DNA from: Limnohabitans sp. 15K
GTDB lineage: Bacteria > Pseudomonadota > Gammaproteobacteria > Burkholderiales > Burkholderiaceae_C
Length of the DNA stretch: 64,000 nucleotides
Assembly (NCBI RefSeq): GCF_002778285.1
Contig: NZ_NESM01000001.1
Coordinates: 8,001 to 72,000, forward strand
Reading direction: 5' to 3'
Made by a program: the position numbers and the translations under genes. The notes beneath the pieces were generated by a model. The model was not told the DNA's origin and ran no database searches. It saw nothing but the letters and a program-made list of their open reading frames with translations. Positions within the stretch are counted from its first letter, which is position 1. Each line of letters begins with the position of its first letter. This document shows, one piece after another, positions 42,488-54,833 of the stretch.

Positions 42488-42571
42488 GCCCTGAAGCGGT
42501 GGGCACTGGGCGGGGCGATGTGGCAAAGCGAAGCGCCTCTGAGCCCCGGCCAGTGCCCGCCGATTCAGGGC
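42488..42571. repeat. Hairpin element B with the same 26-nt loop, inverted
   Basis: Arms 42488-42516 (containing GGGCACTGGGCGGGGC) and 42543-42571 (containing GCCCCGGCCAGTGCCC) pair at about 26 of 29 positions plus one G-T. The loop, 42517-42542, starts GATGTGGC and ends GCGCCTCTGA. The stems of A and B share no alignable sequence although the loops are identical. Confidence 0.8.
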
Positions 42572-42613
42572 TCCCCCGATGCTGAAGGGTGTCCCATGAG
42601 ATAAATGACACAA

Positions 42614-42632
42614 GCTGGGATAATCCCAGCCC
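42614..42632 (+). promoter_or_regulatory. Extended -10 promoter of rlhA, predicted leaderless
   Basis: GCTGGGATAATCCCAGC is a 7-bp perfect palindrome around TAA that also contains the extended -10 TGGGATAAT. The hexamer GATAAT (42619-42624) ends eight bases before the ATG, and no Shine-Dalgarno sequence is present. Confidence 0.6.
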
Positions 42633-44603
42633 ATGCAGCCTCACCACCTCGAACTCCTCGCCCCAGCCCGCACCTTTGACATCGGCATCAAAGCCATCAA
42701 CCATGGCGCCGATGCGGTCTACATTGGTGGCCCGTCTTTTGGGGCACGCTCCACGGCGGACAACAGCATTCAGGACATTGCCAAGCTGGTGCAATACGCC
42801 CACCGTTTTCACAGCCGCATTTTTGTCACGCTCAACACCATCTTGCGCGACGATGAGTTGGAAGGCGCACGCAAACTGGCTTGGCAGCTGTACGACGCGG
42901 GTGTGGACGCGCTGATCGTCCAGGACATGGGGCTGCTGGAGATCGACATGCCACCGATCCAGCTGCACGCCAGCACCCAAACCGACATCCGCACGCCCGA
43001 AAAAGCCAAGTTCTTGCAAGACGCGGGTTTGAGCCAGATCGTGTTGGCCCGCGAGCTGACACTGCCACAAATCGCAGCCATCCGCGATGTGATCGACACC
43101 GAGCGCACCGTGATCGAGTTTTTTGTACACGGTGCTTTGTGCGTGGCCTACAGCGGGCAGTGCTTCATCAGCCACGCCCACACGGGCCGCAGCGCCAACC
43201 GGGGTGACTGTTCACAAGCCTGTCGCCTTCCCTACGAAGTGAAAGACGCACAAGGCCGCATCGTGGCGCACGACAAGCATGTGCTGAGCATGAAGGACAA
43301 CAACCAGAGCGAGAACCTGCGCGATCTGGTGGATGCGGGCATCCGCAGTTTCAAGATCGAAGGCCGCTACAAGGACATGGCCTATGTGAAAAACATCACG
43401 GCCCATTACCGCAAGCTGTTTGATGAAGTGCTGACCGAGCGCCCCGAGCTGGCTGCCTCTTCGCATGGCCGCAGTACCTTTAGCTTCGAACCCGATCCGA
43501 ACCAGAACTTCAACCGCGAGTTCACCGACTACTTTGTGCAAGGCCGCAAAGAAGACATTGGCGCGTTCGACACGCCTAAAAACCCCGGCCAACCCATTGG
43601 CTGGGTCAGCAAGGTCACGGCTGAGCACGTTGAGATCACCACCGACGACCCGGGCACCGAGCTGCACAACGGTGATGGCCTGTGCTACTACGATCTGCAA
43701 AAGGAGCTGGTGGGCCTTCAGATCAACCGGGCCGAAGCAGCCAAGGCCAAAGGAGTGTGGAAGCTTTTCCCTAAAGACCCAATGGACGGCTTCAAGGACT
43801 TGCGCCCAGGTGTTCAGGTCAACCGAAACCGTGACATGAGCTGGGTGCGCACCCTGGACAAAAAATCCTCCGAGCGCCGCATGGGTGTGTGGATGCAACT
43901 GGCAGAAAACAACGATGGCCTGCAACTGACCCTGACCGACGAGGTCGGCCTCAGCGGCACGGCGCACATGGCCATCGCCTGGCAAGCCCCCAAAGATCCG
44001 GCCCAAGCCGAGGACAAACTCAAAACCGCCTTGGGCAAATTGGGCGACACCCTTTTTGAGCCGCTGGATGTGCAAGTGGCCCTGCCCCGCCCTTGGTTTG
44101 TGCCGCCTTCACAACTCAACGCCTTGCGCCGCGATGCCGTGCAAGCCCTGGAAGCCGCCCGCTCGGCAGGCCTGCACCGCCTGCCGCGTGCAGTGCCTGT
44201 GGAACCACCCGTGGCCTACCCCGAAGACACACTCACCTATTTGGCCAATGTGTTCAACCAAAAAGCCCGCGACTTTTACGCCAAACACGGCGTGAAAGTG
44301 ATTGATGCGGCCTATGAAAGCCAGGAAGAGTTGGGTGAAGTCAGCCTCATGATCACCAAGCACTGCGTGCGTTTCAGCTTGAGCCTGTGCCCCAAACAGG
44401 CCAAAGGCGTGACCGGCGTGCAAGGCACGGTGAAAGCCGAGCCCATGCAACTCATCAACGGCAAAGAAAAACTCACCCTGCGCTTTGACTGCAAACCCTG
44501 CGAAATGCATGTGGTGGGCAAGATCAAGAAGTCGGTGCTGAACGCTGTGCCTGAAAGCCCGGTTCAGTTTTACAAGTCACGGCCTGTGGTGGGCTTGCAC
44601 TGA
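42633..44603 (+). CDS. rlhA: 23S rRNA hydroxylation factor RlhA (U32 peptidase family)
   Basis: 656 residues, the length of the long U32 proteins such as E. coli RlhA (YdcP), which is needed for 5-hydroxycytidine at 23S rRNA position 2501; the shorter U32 proteins are about 450. ELLAPARTFDIGIKAINHGADAVYIGGP and HASTQTDIRTPEKAKFLQ are family hallmarks. The U32 cysteine cluster is seen in CVAYSGQCF and GDCSQACRLPY, expected to bind an Fe-S cluster. Its stop codon directly abuts the stop of convergent vapC. Confidence 0.92.
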   Translation: MQPHHLELLAPARTFDIGIKAINHGADAVYIGGPSFGARSTADNSIQDIAKLVQYAHRFHSRIFVTLNTILRDDELEGARKLAWQLYDAGVDALIVQDMGLLEIDMPPIQLHASTQTDIRTPEKAKFLQDAGLSQIVLARELTLPQIAAIRDVIDTERTVIEFFVHGALCVAYSGQCFISHAHTGRSANRGDCSQACRLPYEVKDAQGRIVAHDKHVLSMKDNNQSENLRDLVDAGIRSFKIEGRYKDMAYVKNITAHYRKLFDEVLTERPELAASSHGRSTFSFEPDPNQNFNREFTDYFVQGRKEDIGAFDTPKNPGQPIGWVSKVTAEHVEITTDDPGTELHNGDGLCYYDLQKELVGLQINRAEAAKAKGVWKLFPKDPMDGFKDLRPGVQVNRNRDMSWVRTLDKKSSERRMGVWMQLAENNDGLQLTLTDEVGLSGTAHMAIAWQAPKDPAQAEDKLKTALGKLGDTLFEPLDVQVALPRPWFVPPSQLNALRRDAVQALEAARSAGLHRLPRAVPVEPPVAYPEDTLTYLANVFNQKARDFYAKHGVKVIDAAYESQEELGEVSLMITKHCVRFSLSLCPKQAKGVTGVQGTVKAEPMQLINGKEKLTLRFDCKPCEMHVVGKIKKSVLNAVPESPVQFYKSRPVVGLH

Positions 44604-45092
44604 TCAGCGCAACAAATTGACCAAGGCTTGCCCTTTGGCATCCCGGTAAACATCGAAGTCTTGGTCGATCGACACCACATGCCGAATGCCCAAACGTTCG
44701 GCGGCTTCCGCGATCGAGGCGTCAGCCAAGTCCAGCGGCAAAGTGGCAAAGCGTTGGCAAATGGCCAACACGCTGGTCAAGCTCCACTCGGCAGGACTGT
44801 CCAACTGCACCGCGCCGCGCTGCACCCACTGCAAAAAGTCAAGCGCGGCGTCGTTGTGGATGCGCCTTGCCAACAGGGCGCACACCTCGGTCAAAACGGG
44901 CCAAGTGCTGTGCAGACGCAACTGCGGCTGTGCTTGGAGTAAGGCCAAAGTAGGCGCATGCCATTTGTCACTGCGATTGAACAAGGCCAGCAAAGGGCCG
45001 CTGTCGATGAGGGCGTCTTGCACGGGTAAATTGCGCAAGTAAAGCGCATGGGGCTCTTGGACAGCAAGCGGTCGTTTTTCCACGCGGGTCAT
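44604..45092 (-). CDS. vapC: PIN-domain toxin (VapC-like)
   Basis: A 162-residue PIN domain. The acidic residues are in ALIDSGPLLAL, VLTEVCALL, LDLADASIAEA and SIDQDFDVY, a complete ribonuclease site. Family toxins cleave tRNA or rRNA. The ATG at 45092 overlaps the antitoxin stop in ATGA; the upstream extension to 45119 was rejected. Mildly longer than many VapC proteins owing to a 25-residue N-terminal extension before the first Asp. Confidence 0.85.
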   Translation of the reverse strand: MTRVEKRPLAVQEPHALYLRNLPVQDALIDSGPLLALFNRSDKWHAPTLALLQAQPQLRLHSTWPVLTEVCALLARRIHNDAALDFLQWVQRGAVQLDSPAEWSLTSVLAICQRFATLPLDLADASIAEAAERLGIRHVVSIDQDFDVYRDAKGQALVNLLR

Positions 45093-45343
45093 GAACGCCG
45101 TCCCTGCTTGCCTTCCCACACATCCACCAGCTGGGTTTTACGGGTTTCGGCCAAATCCTCTTTTCCTGCAAATCGCCCAAAAACGCCCTCGCCCAAGGCA
45201 AAAGCCGATGCGGTGACTGCAGGCTGCGCTAAATATGCGGTAAGGGCATCGCGCATGACTTCACTGATGCTGCGGCCTTCTTGCGCGCATCGCTGGCGAA
45301 GGGATTTTTCTAAAGGGTCGGGCAGTTTGACGGTGGTGGTCAT
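45089..45343 (-). CDS. vapB: Ribbon-helix-helix antitoxin (VapB/CopG-type)
   Basis: An 84-residue protein. MTTTVKLPDPLEKSLRQRC is the RHH DNA-binding ribbon and helix, EGRSISEVMRDALTAYL the second helix; the C-terminal part ending GKQGRRS should wrap around the toxin. The ATG at 45343 begins the typical RHH strand. A 14-bp perfect palindrome 15 nt upstream is the likely operator for autoregulation. Confidence 0.85.
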   Translation of the reverse strand: MTTTVKLPDPLEKSLRQRCAQEGRSISEVMRDALTAYLAQPAVTASAFALGEGVFGRFAGKEDLAETRKTQLVDVWEGKQGRRS

Positions 45344-45357
45344 GGCATTTTCTCGCG

Positions 45358-45371
45358 TAATAAATTTATTA
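45358..45371. promoter_or_regulatory. Palindromic operator of the vapBC operon
   Basis: TAATAAATTTATTA is a perfect 14-bp palindrome, extended by GTAATAA on one side and TTATTAC on the other, immediately before the antitoxin start. Its AT content is also suitable for a promoter -10 region. Confidence 0.65.
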
Positions 45372-45404
45372 TTACCGATCAAATCACCCATGTAAAGCCC
45401 ACCA

Positions 45405-45770
45405 TCAGTCCAGCCAATCCCAAGACTGCAAACGGTAGTCCCCGTCGAGCTGTCGCCACACGGTCACGTTGACGTTTTTAGGGACGCCGTCCAGTGTCAC
45501 TTGAAGCTGTAACTGAAAGTTGAGGCCAGCCACCACCTGCTGGCGGGCTTGGGTCACTTCTTTGAAAAGCACACGCGCCTTGTGTTGAACTGCAAAAGTT
45601 TGCACCGCAAAGCGGGCAGCTTCTTGCACATCGGGGTTGAAAGCGTCGGCTGGGGCCCATACACCCACCTTGGCTTGAGCGAGAGGAACATCCGCAGTCT
45701 TGTCGGGGCTGCACGCACTGACGCAAGCCAAAGCCAAGAAAAACAAGACTTTCAGCAAAGTCGATTCCAA
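45405..45770 (-). CDS. Predicted lipoprotein with a cystatin-like domain
   Basis: 121 residues. A signal ends in the lipobox VSAC (Cys20). The mature part lines up with the cystatin fold: GVWAP (36-40), a helix with EAARFAVQ (50-57) resembling the plant cystatin LARFAV helix, QVVAG (78-82) as an exact QxVxG protease-inhibitory loop, and VTVW (102-105) near the second hairpin. Cystatins inhibit papain-like cysteine proteases. The start is TTG at 45770 or a later TTG, because no ATG is available. It starts 4 nt after the SNF2 stop. Confidence 0.7.
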   Translation of the reverse strand: MESTLLKVLFFLALACVSACSPDKTADVPLAQAKVGVWAPADAFNPDVQEAARFAVQTFAVQHKARVLFKEVTQARQQVVAGLNFQLQLQVTLDGVPKNVNVTVWRQLDGDYRLQSWDWLD

Positions 45771-45774
45771 TCTC

Positions 45775-48700
45775 TCAGCCCAGCGGTTTGAAAAGTTCGT
45801 TCAAATCCGACTCGCCAAACAGCGGCTCTTTGCGTTGCACTGCGCCCGAATACATGTTTTGCGCCAGTTGGGCTTTGCGCTCTTGCAGGGCCAACATGCG
45901 TTCTTCAATTGTGCCTTGGGCCACCAGTTTGAGCACCCAGACACTTTGCGTTTGACCAATACGGTGGGCACGGTCAGTGGCTTGGTTTTCCACGGCGGGG
46001 TTCCACCATGGGTCGTAATGGATGACGGTGTCGGCCTGAGGCAGGTTCAGACCCACACCACCCGCCTTCAGGCTGATCAGGAACAGCGGAACTTGCCCGC
46101 TGGTGAACTGGTCAATGATGGCGTCGCGGTTTTTGCTTTGGCCCGTGAGCTTGACCCAAGGGATGCCCAGGCGCGGCAGCTCTTGCTCGATCAAGCCCAG
46201 CATTTGGGTGAACTGCGAGAACAGCAAAATTTTGCGGCCCTCGGCCACCATCTCGGGCAGCATGTCGAGCAACTGCTCCAGCTTGGCCGATTGCTGCACC
46301 TGACTGGCCGCGCCCAATTTGAGCAGGCGCGGGTCGCAACACACTTGGCGCAGCTTGAGCAGCGCATCCAGAATCGTGATTTGCGATTTGGCCAAGCCCT
46401 GCGCGTTCAGCGCGTCGCGCACGGTTTTTTCCATGCCCAAACGGATGGTTTCGTACAGGTCCGCCTGTTGGCCTTGCAGCGGCACAGGCATGAGCGTTTC
46501 GATTTTGGGTGGCAACTCGCTGGCCACCACGTCTTTGGTGCGGCGCAGCATGAAGGGCGTGATGCGCTTGCGCAGCTGGTCCATTTTTTCGCTGTTGCCT
46601 TGGCGCTCGATGGGGTTGCGAAACAACTCACCAAAGCGTTTTTGGCTGCCCAAAAAGCCCGGCATCAAAAAGTGGAAAAGGCTCCACAGCTCACCCAAGT
46701 GGTTTTCCATGGGCGTGCCCGACAGGCACAGGCGGTGGCGTGCTGGAATGTCGCCCACGGTTTGCGCGGCGTAGGTGTTGGCGTTTTTGATGTTTTGCGC
46801 TTCGTCCAGAACCAACAAGTGCCAGTCGATGGCCAGCCAAAGATCACGGTCGCGGTGCAGCAAAGAGTAAGGCGTGAGCACGATGTCAAAACCAATGAGG
46901 TCTTGCGCGGTCTCATGCCGCAAGAGGCCGTGGTGAATGTGGGTGCGCAGACTGGGGCAAAAGCGAGCCGCTTCACGTTGCCAATTGCCCAGCAAGCTCA
47001 CAGGGGCCACGATCAGCGCAGGCTGCGTGAGGCGACCGGCTTCCTTTTCGGTCAGGATGTGCGCCAGCGTCTGCAGGGTTTTACCGAGGCCCATGTCGTC
47101 GGCCAAAATGCCGGCCAATTGGTGGGTGCGCAAAAACTGCAACCAATTCAAACCCTGCTGCTGGTAGGGACGCAAAGTGGCTTGCAAGCTGGCAGGCACA
47201 CTGACTTCGGGCAAGCTTTCCAGGCCCCGCATTTGTTGCACCAGACCCATCAGGCTTTGGGCACCAGCCCAGGCCACACCTTCACCCAAAGAGGCGGCGG
47301 TGCGCAGGGCTTCAAGTCGGGACAGGCGCAGCTCGTCACCGCTCCAATCATGGCCGCGCTCGGAGACCAACTCCATGAGCGTGGTCAGCCAAGGCTCGAT
47401 CTTGGCGGTGGGCAGCTTAACAAAGCCGTCTCCCTGCAAGTCGGGCAGGTACAAAAAAGGCGGCAAGGCGGCCTTCTCACCCTCGGCCGTCGCGCTGCTG
47501 ATTTTCGCGAGCGTCGTCAAAATGCTGGGCACCCAAGGCAAGATGTTCACGCGTTTGCCGTCGATGTCCATGCCCAAAGACAGGTCAAACCAGGGCGAAG
47601 TTTCTGGCGCTTCATCGTCACTCGACAAATCGATGTGCACGTCGTCAGCCTGGCGCAACCAGGGGGTAGCGCCCGATATGAAATTCACGTCCAGACCCGC
47701 TTGGCGCAACGACGCAAAGTCGTTTTCGATCCACTCCAGCCAGGGCTGCTGCGATTGCTCGGGCGGCAACACCAGCATGTTGGCGTCGAAAGCGACCAGC
47801 CCCAGAGCAGCGAGCGTATCCCCAACTTTTCGCTCAGCGGGTATGTCCCGCAGCAACATGCGCGCCTGTAGGCCCTGCCCCACCAAGACGCGGTGTTGGG
47901 AACCCGGCCAAAAGCCGCGGTGTCCGTCGTAATCAAAGGTCAACTCAGCCATAAACAGGCCTTGCAAACCACGGTCTGCGGGGTGCACGGGTGCGATGTC
48001 GAGGATGGCACGGGGCTTGACGTCCCGGATTTCGGGCATCTTCTGGATCACGGGCGGCAAAGGCACGGGACCCAAACGCTCCAGCAACTGGTTTTGAAAC
48101 TTGAACGCCACGCTTTCGGGCAAAACCGGTGAATTGGACAAAACCTGCAACTCGTTCGCCGAGAGGCCTTGTGTGTCCAAGGGGCCGCAAAGGCCTTGCA
48201 CCGTGTCCATGAAAAATGGCGGCTGGTTCAACCCGTACACCACGCCTGGGCGCAGTGCTTGCATGCTCAACTGCCAGCCATCGGGCAAGTTGTCTTGGCC
48301 CTTGACCTCGCGCCACGTCCCCACCAAAGCTTCGGGCGTTTCTTGCCAGCGCAAGGCGATGCCATCGTCGGACACCAATCGTCCGGTTTGGCTGCACAGC
48401 TGCAACAACAACTGGCCCGGCATGCCGTGCAGCTTGACCTCGCTTTGAAAACCGTAAGAGCTGAAACTGCTGGCTGCGGGACAGGCCTTCAACAGGTCAA
48501 AAATATCGCGGTCCAGCGGACTGCTGGTTTGCCAGATCGGGTCGTGCGGCGAAGGTTCGTTGCTCAGCTTTTTGGCTTTGCCCCATTCGCCGTTGCGCTT
48601 TTGCGCGGCCCGTTTCACAGCCAAGTGAAACAAAGGCTTGTACGCGGTTTGAACGACCGACAGGCTGTAGACAAACTGGTCATGGGTGCTGCCGGGCAAC

Positions 48701-49173
48701 GCATAAGCAGCCGGTCCATTGGCGTTTTCCAAGCGGGTCAGCCAATCACGCACCTGGTATTCGGCTTGGCTCAGGGCCCGCTCTTTTTCCATTTGCGATC
48801 GGCGCTCGAGGACCTCGGCCGAAGGACCGTCCGGCCCCCAATCGTTGAGCAGGGCCACGCCTTGCATGGAGGCCAAGATGCCCAAAGCCGCACCGTGTTT
48901 GCAGTAACGCCCCACCGGACAGGTGCAGCCGCTGCGCCACTCGCTCAGGTTACCGCCCGCGCTCACGCGCAGTTCGGCATTGACCGAATAGGGGTGTGCA
49001 TCGTTGCCTTGCACTTGGCCCTGCAAACGCCAGCCGTCGCCGTCCGGGGTCAGCTGAGAAGACAAGACTTTGTCTTGCAAATACAAAGTGGTGCCGCGTG
49101 ACCAGGCACCCTGGTCAAAGTAAAAGGCCAGTTGCGAAGGCGGAAACCACTGAGCCGGGTTGGTGGACTTCAT
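45775..49173 (-). CDS. SNF2-family helicase with SWIM zinc finger (HepA-like)
   Basis: A 1132-residue DNA-dependent ATPase. The N-terminal SWIM finger is CTCPVGRYCKH (Cys83, Cys85, Cys91, His93). The C-terminal half holds the SF2/SNF2 motor: DDMGLGKT (Walker A), VLDEAQ (motif II), SGTPMENHL (III), and the helicase C domain with LKAGGVGLNL and TDRAHRIGQT. Such proteins remodel protein-DNA or protein-RNA polymerase complexes. The start at 49173 was selected because the longer frame extends into the purL 3' end. No close Shine-Dalgarno sequence is seen. Confidence 0.93.
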   Translation of the reverse strand: MKSTNPAQWFPPSQLAFYFDQGAWSRGTTLYLQDKVLSSQLTPDGDGWRLQGQVQGNDAHPYSVNAELRVSAGGNLSEWRSGCTCPVGRYCKHGAALGILASMQGVALLNDWGPDGPSAEVLERRSQMEKERALSQAEYQVRDWLTRLENANGPAAYALPGSTHDQFVYSLSVVQTAYKPLFHLAVKRAAQKRNGEWGKAKKLSNEPSPHDPIWQTSSPLDRDIFDLLKACPAASSFSSYGFQSEVKLHGMPGQLLLQLCSQTGRLVSDDGIALRWQETPEALVGTWREVKGQDNLPDGWQLSMQALRPGVVYGLNQPPFFMDTVQGLCGPLDTQGLSANELQVLSNSPVLPESVAFKFQNQLLERLGPVPLPPVIQKMPEIRDVKPRAILDIAPVHPADRGLQGLFMAELTFDYDGHRGFWPGSQHRVLVGQGLQARMLLRDIPAERKVGDTLAALGLVAFDANMLVLPPEQSQQPWLEWIENDFASLRQAGLDVNFISGATPWLRQADDVHIDLSSDDEAPETSPWFDLSLGMDIDGKRVNILPWVPSILTTLAKISSATAEGEKAALPPFLYLPDLQGDGFVKLPTAKIEPWLTTLMELVSERGHDWSGDELRLSRLEALRTAASLGEGVAWAGAQSLMGLVQQMRGLESLPEVSVPASLQATLRPYQQQGLNWLQFLRTHQLAGILADDMGLGKTLQTLAHILTEKEAGRLTQPALIVAPVSLLGNWQREAARFCPSLRTHIHHGLLRHETAQDLIGFDIVLTPYSLLHRDRDLWLAIDWHLLVLDEAQNIKNANTYAAQTVGDIPARHRLCLSGTPMENHLGELWSLFHFLMPGFLGSQKRFGELFRNPIERQGNSEKMDQLRKRITPFMLRRTKDVVASELPPKIETLMPVPLQGQQADLYETIRLGMEKTVRDALNAQGLAKSQITILDALLKLRQVCCDPRLLKLGAASQVQQSAKLEQLLDMLPEMVAEGRKILLFSQFTQMLGLIEQELPRLGIPWVKLTGQSKNRDAIIDQFTSGQVPLFLISLKAGGVGLNLPQADTVIHYDPWWNPAVENQATDRAHRIGQTQSVWVLKLVAQGTIEERMLALQERKAQLAQNMYSGAVQRKEPLFGESDLNELFKPLG

Positions 49174-49183
49174 GCTTGACAGA

Positions 49184-53191
<4,008 letters not shown>

Positions 53192-53489
53192 GGGGTGGCC
53201 TTGTAAAGAGACGGAAAACCGTAACGCCGGGGCCGCTGACTGGGGCTGGCCGACAAAGGCGATATTTTAACGGGGGAAACCCTGATTTGGAGGCGAGATG
53301 GACAGATCGCTGCGCTGCCTTTTATCGCTGATAAAGAGCGAGAGCAAGAGGTGGCGCAAAGCCACCGGGGGCGATGGTGTCTTTGTAGGAGCCCCGCCCC
53401 CGGGGCGATAGGCTGCGTTCCAAAAAGCCCATCGCGGCGAGGTCGCCGCTCCTACAAAAAAATGGCCTTGCATTTCGCCATGGGCTGCA
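53192..53489. other. Intergenic region: purL promoter and a REPIN-like repeat
   Basis: About 298 nt without a gene. The right part up to 53270 is the purL leader and likely promoter. A small hairpin (GGTGGC/GCCACC, 53350-53366) precedes the REPIN-like pair at 53384-53456. Confidence 0.55.
53384..53456. repeat. REPIN-like inverted pair of TGTAGGAGC units
   Basis: Left unit TGTAGGAGCCCCGCCCC then CGGGGCGAT; right unit inverted, CGCGGCGAGG then TCGCCGCTCCTACA. The arrangement copies that at 10547-10621, 43 kb away: the left units differ at only a few positions and so do the right units. Confidence 0.75.
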
Positions 53490-54833
53490 TCAACCCAAAA
53501 CCGAAGTCGCCTCCATCTCGCGCCGGATTTTGTAGGCGTGGGTGCTGGTGTCCATGGCCACGTCGTCCCAGGTCAGGCTTTGGCCTTTGGCCACGGGGCG
53601 AATGACTTTCACGCCGTGCGCCAGGCCCAGCGGCACGCCGCCCATGCGCTTGGAAGTGGCCGCTGGCAGCAGCTTGCCCCACACGGTGTAACCGCCCTCG
53701 CCGTCCAGCATGTCGCCAGGTTTCAAGTCGCGCTTGGCCGTGGCCACCACGTCGGCGTTCCAGCCGATGGCCACACCCGTGGGTTCGTTGCGCAAGGCCA
53801 CACTCGCCACGCTCACGCCCACTTCGAGGCCAATCAGGTGCCAACGCTTGTAAAGCGTAAAGTAACGGCCCGAGGGGTCGGTGTGCGCGTTGTACTCTTC
53901 AAAGCAGTTCTTGATGTAGTCGGTCTCTGCCTCCACCGTGACCCACACGCCCATGCGGATGTCGTAGGGGATTTTTCGGCCATCGGTCTCTAAACTGGAG
54001 ATCACCTCCACCATGCCCTTGCGCTCCAGCACACCGCCTTCCGAGATCGGGCGGGTGACGTAGGGAATGTCTTCCACGCTGGCCGGTGGGTAGAGCAAAC
54101 CGTTGCTGGGCACACCCAAACCAGTGGCGTTGGACACTGCCGTGCTTTCAATCGAGGGCTTGGAGCCATCCAGAAAGCTGTTGAACATTTTGGGGTTGAG
54201 GCCGCCACGCTCGGCCTGCTCGGGCGTGAGGCCGTAATAGCCCCACACGGTTTCGGGCGTGGATTCGCTGAAGTGCGGCAGCCACTTGTGGCCCCGGCCT
54301 GCGGCCACGACCGGAAAGCCGCAGGTGCGCGCCCAGTCCACCAAATCGCAAATGAGCGCAGGCTGGTCACCAAAGGCCAGCGAATACACCACGCCCGCCA
54401 GTTGGGCGCGGGTGGCCAGCAAGGGGCCACAAAACGCGTCGGCCTCCACTGTGACGTTGACCACATGTTTGCGGTTTGCAAAGGCTTCCAAAATGTGGTC
54501 CACCGCGTGCAGGGGCGAGCCTGTGCACTCGACGACCACGTCCACCGCCGGGTGGCGCACCAAGCTTTGCCAATCGTCGCCCACATGGGTGGTGCCGTTT
54601 TTGACCGCGTCATCCAGGCTGCTGGCGGTCAGGCGCTCGGGGTTCCAGCCCACGCGGGCCAAGTTGGCGCGGGCGCCGTCGGGCGACAGATCGGCAATGC
54701 CCACCAAATGCACGCCGGGGGTGCGCGGAATTTGCGCCAAATACATGGAGCCGAATTTGCCCGCACCGATCAGGCCGATGCGGATGGGGCGGTTTTCTGC
54801 CGCACGTTGCAGGAGTTTGGCGTGCAGATTCAT
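53490..54833 (-). CDS. NAD(P)-binding oxidoreductase with SAF domain (homoserine dehydrogenase-like)
   Basis: 447 residues. The Rossmann domain opens RIGLIGAGKFGSMYLAQI (about 18-35), followed by ECTGSPLHAVDHI. A C-terminal SAF-type domain runs from about 370 with RDLKPGDMLDGEGGYTVWGKL and KGQSLTWDDVAMD. This combination occurs in a poorly characterised group of homoserine-dehydrogenase-like proteins in Proteobacteria, whose reaction I cannot assign. The ATG at 54833 overlaps the PhyH stop in ATGA, giving strict coupling with the dioxygenase. Confidence 0.85.
   Translation of the reverse strand: MNLHAKLLQRAAENRPIRIGLIGAGKFGSMYLAQIPRTPGVHLVGIADLSPDGARANLARVGWNPERLTASSLDDAVKNGTTHVGDDWQSLVRHPAVDVVVECTGSPLHAVDHILEAFANRKHVVNVTVEADAFCGPLLATRAQLAGVVYSLAFGDQPALICDLVDWARTCGFPVVAAGRGHKWLPHFSESTPETVWGYYGLTPEQAERGGLNPKMFNSFLDGSKPSIESTAVSNATGLGVPSNGLLYPPASVEDIPYVTRPISEGGVLERKGMVEVISSLETDGRKIPYDIRMGVWVTVEAETDYIKNCFEEYNAHTDPSGRYFTLYKRWHLIGLEVGVSVASVALRNEPTGVAIGWNADVVATAKRDLKPGDMLDGEGGYTVWGKLLPAATSKRMGGVPLGLAHGVKVIRPVAKGQSLTWDDVAMDTSTHAYKIRREMEATSVLG

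Noticed and set aside
42366..43181. A 271-codon minus-strand frame covering the twin hairpins and the start of rlhA
   Set aside because: Antisense to well-supported rlhA and running through the hairpin repeats; composition is driven by the repeats and shows no domain.
45700..47871. A 723-codon plus-strand frame opposite the SNF2 helicase
   Set aside because: Gln/His/Ala-rich translation without recognisable motifs, fully antisense to the helicase motor domain. Similar long mirror frames lie opposite purL (51260-52933), glnD (57539-59404) and the FadJ-like gene (29492-31381) and were dropped for the same reason.
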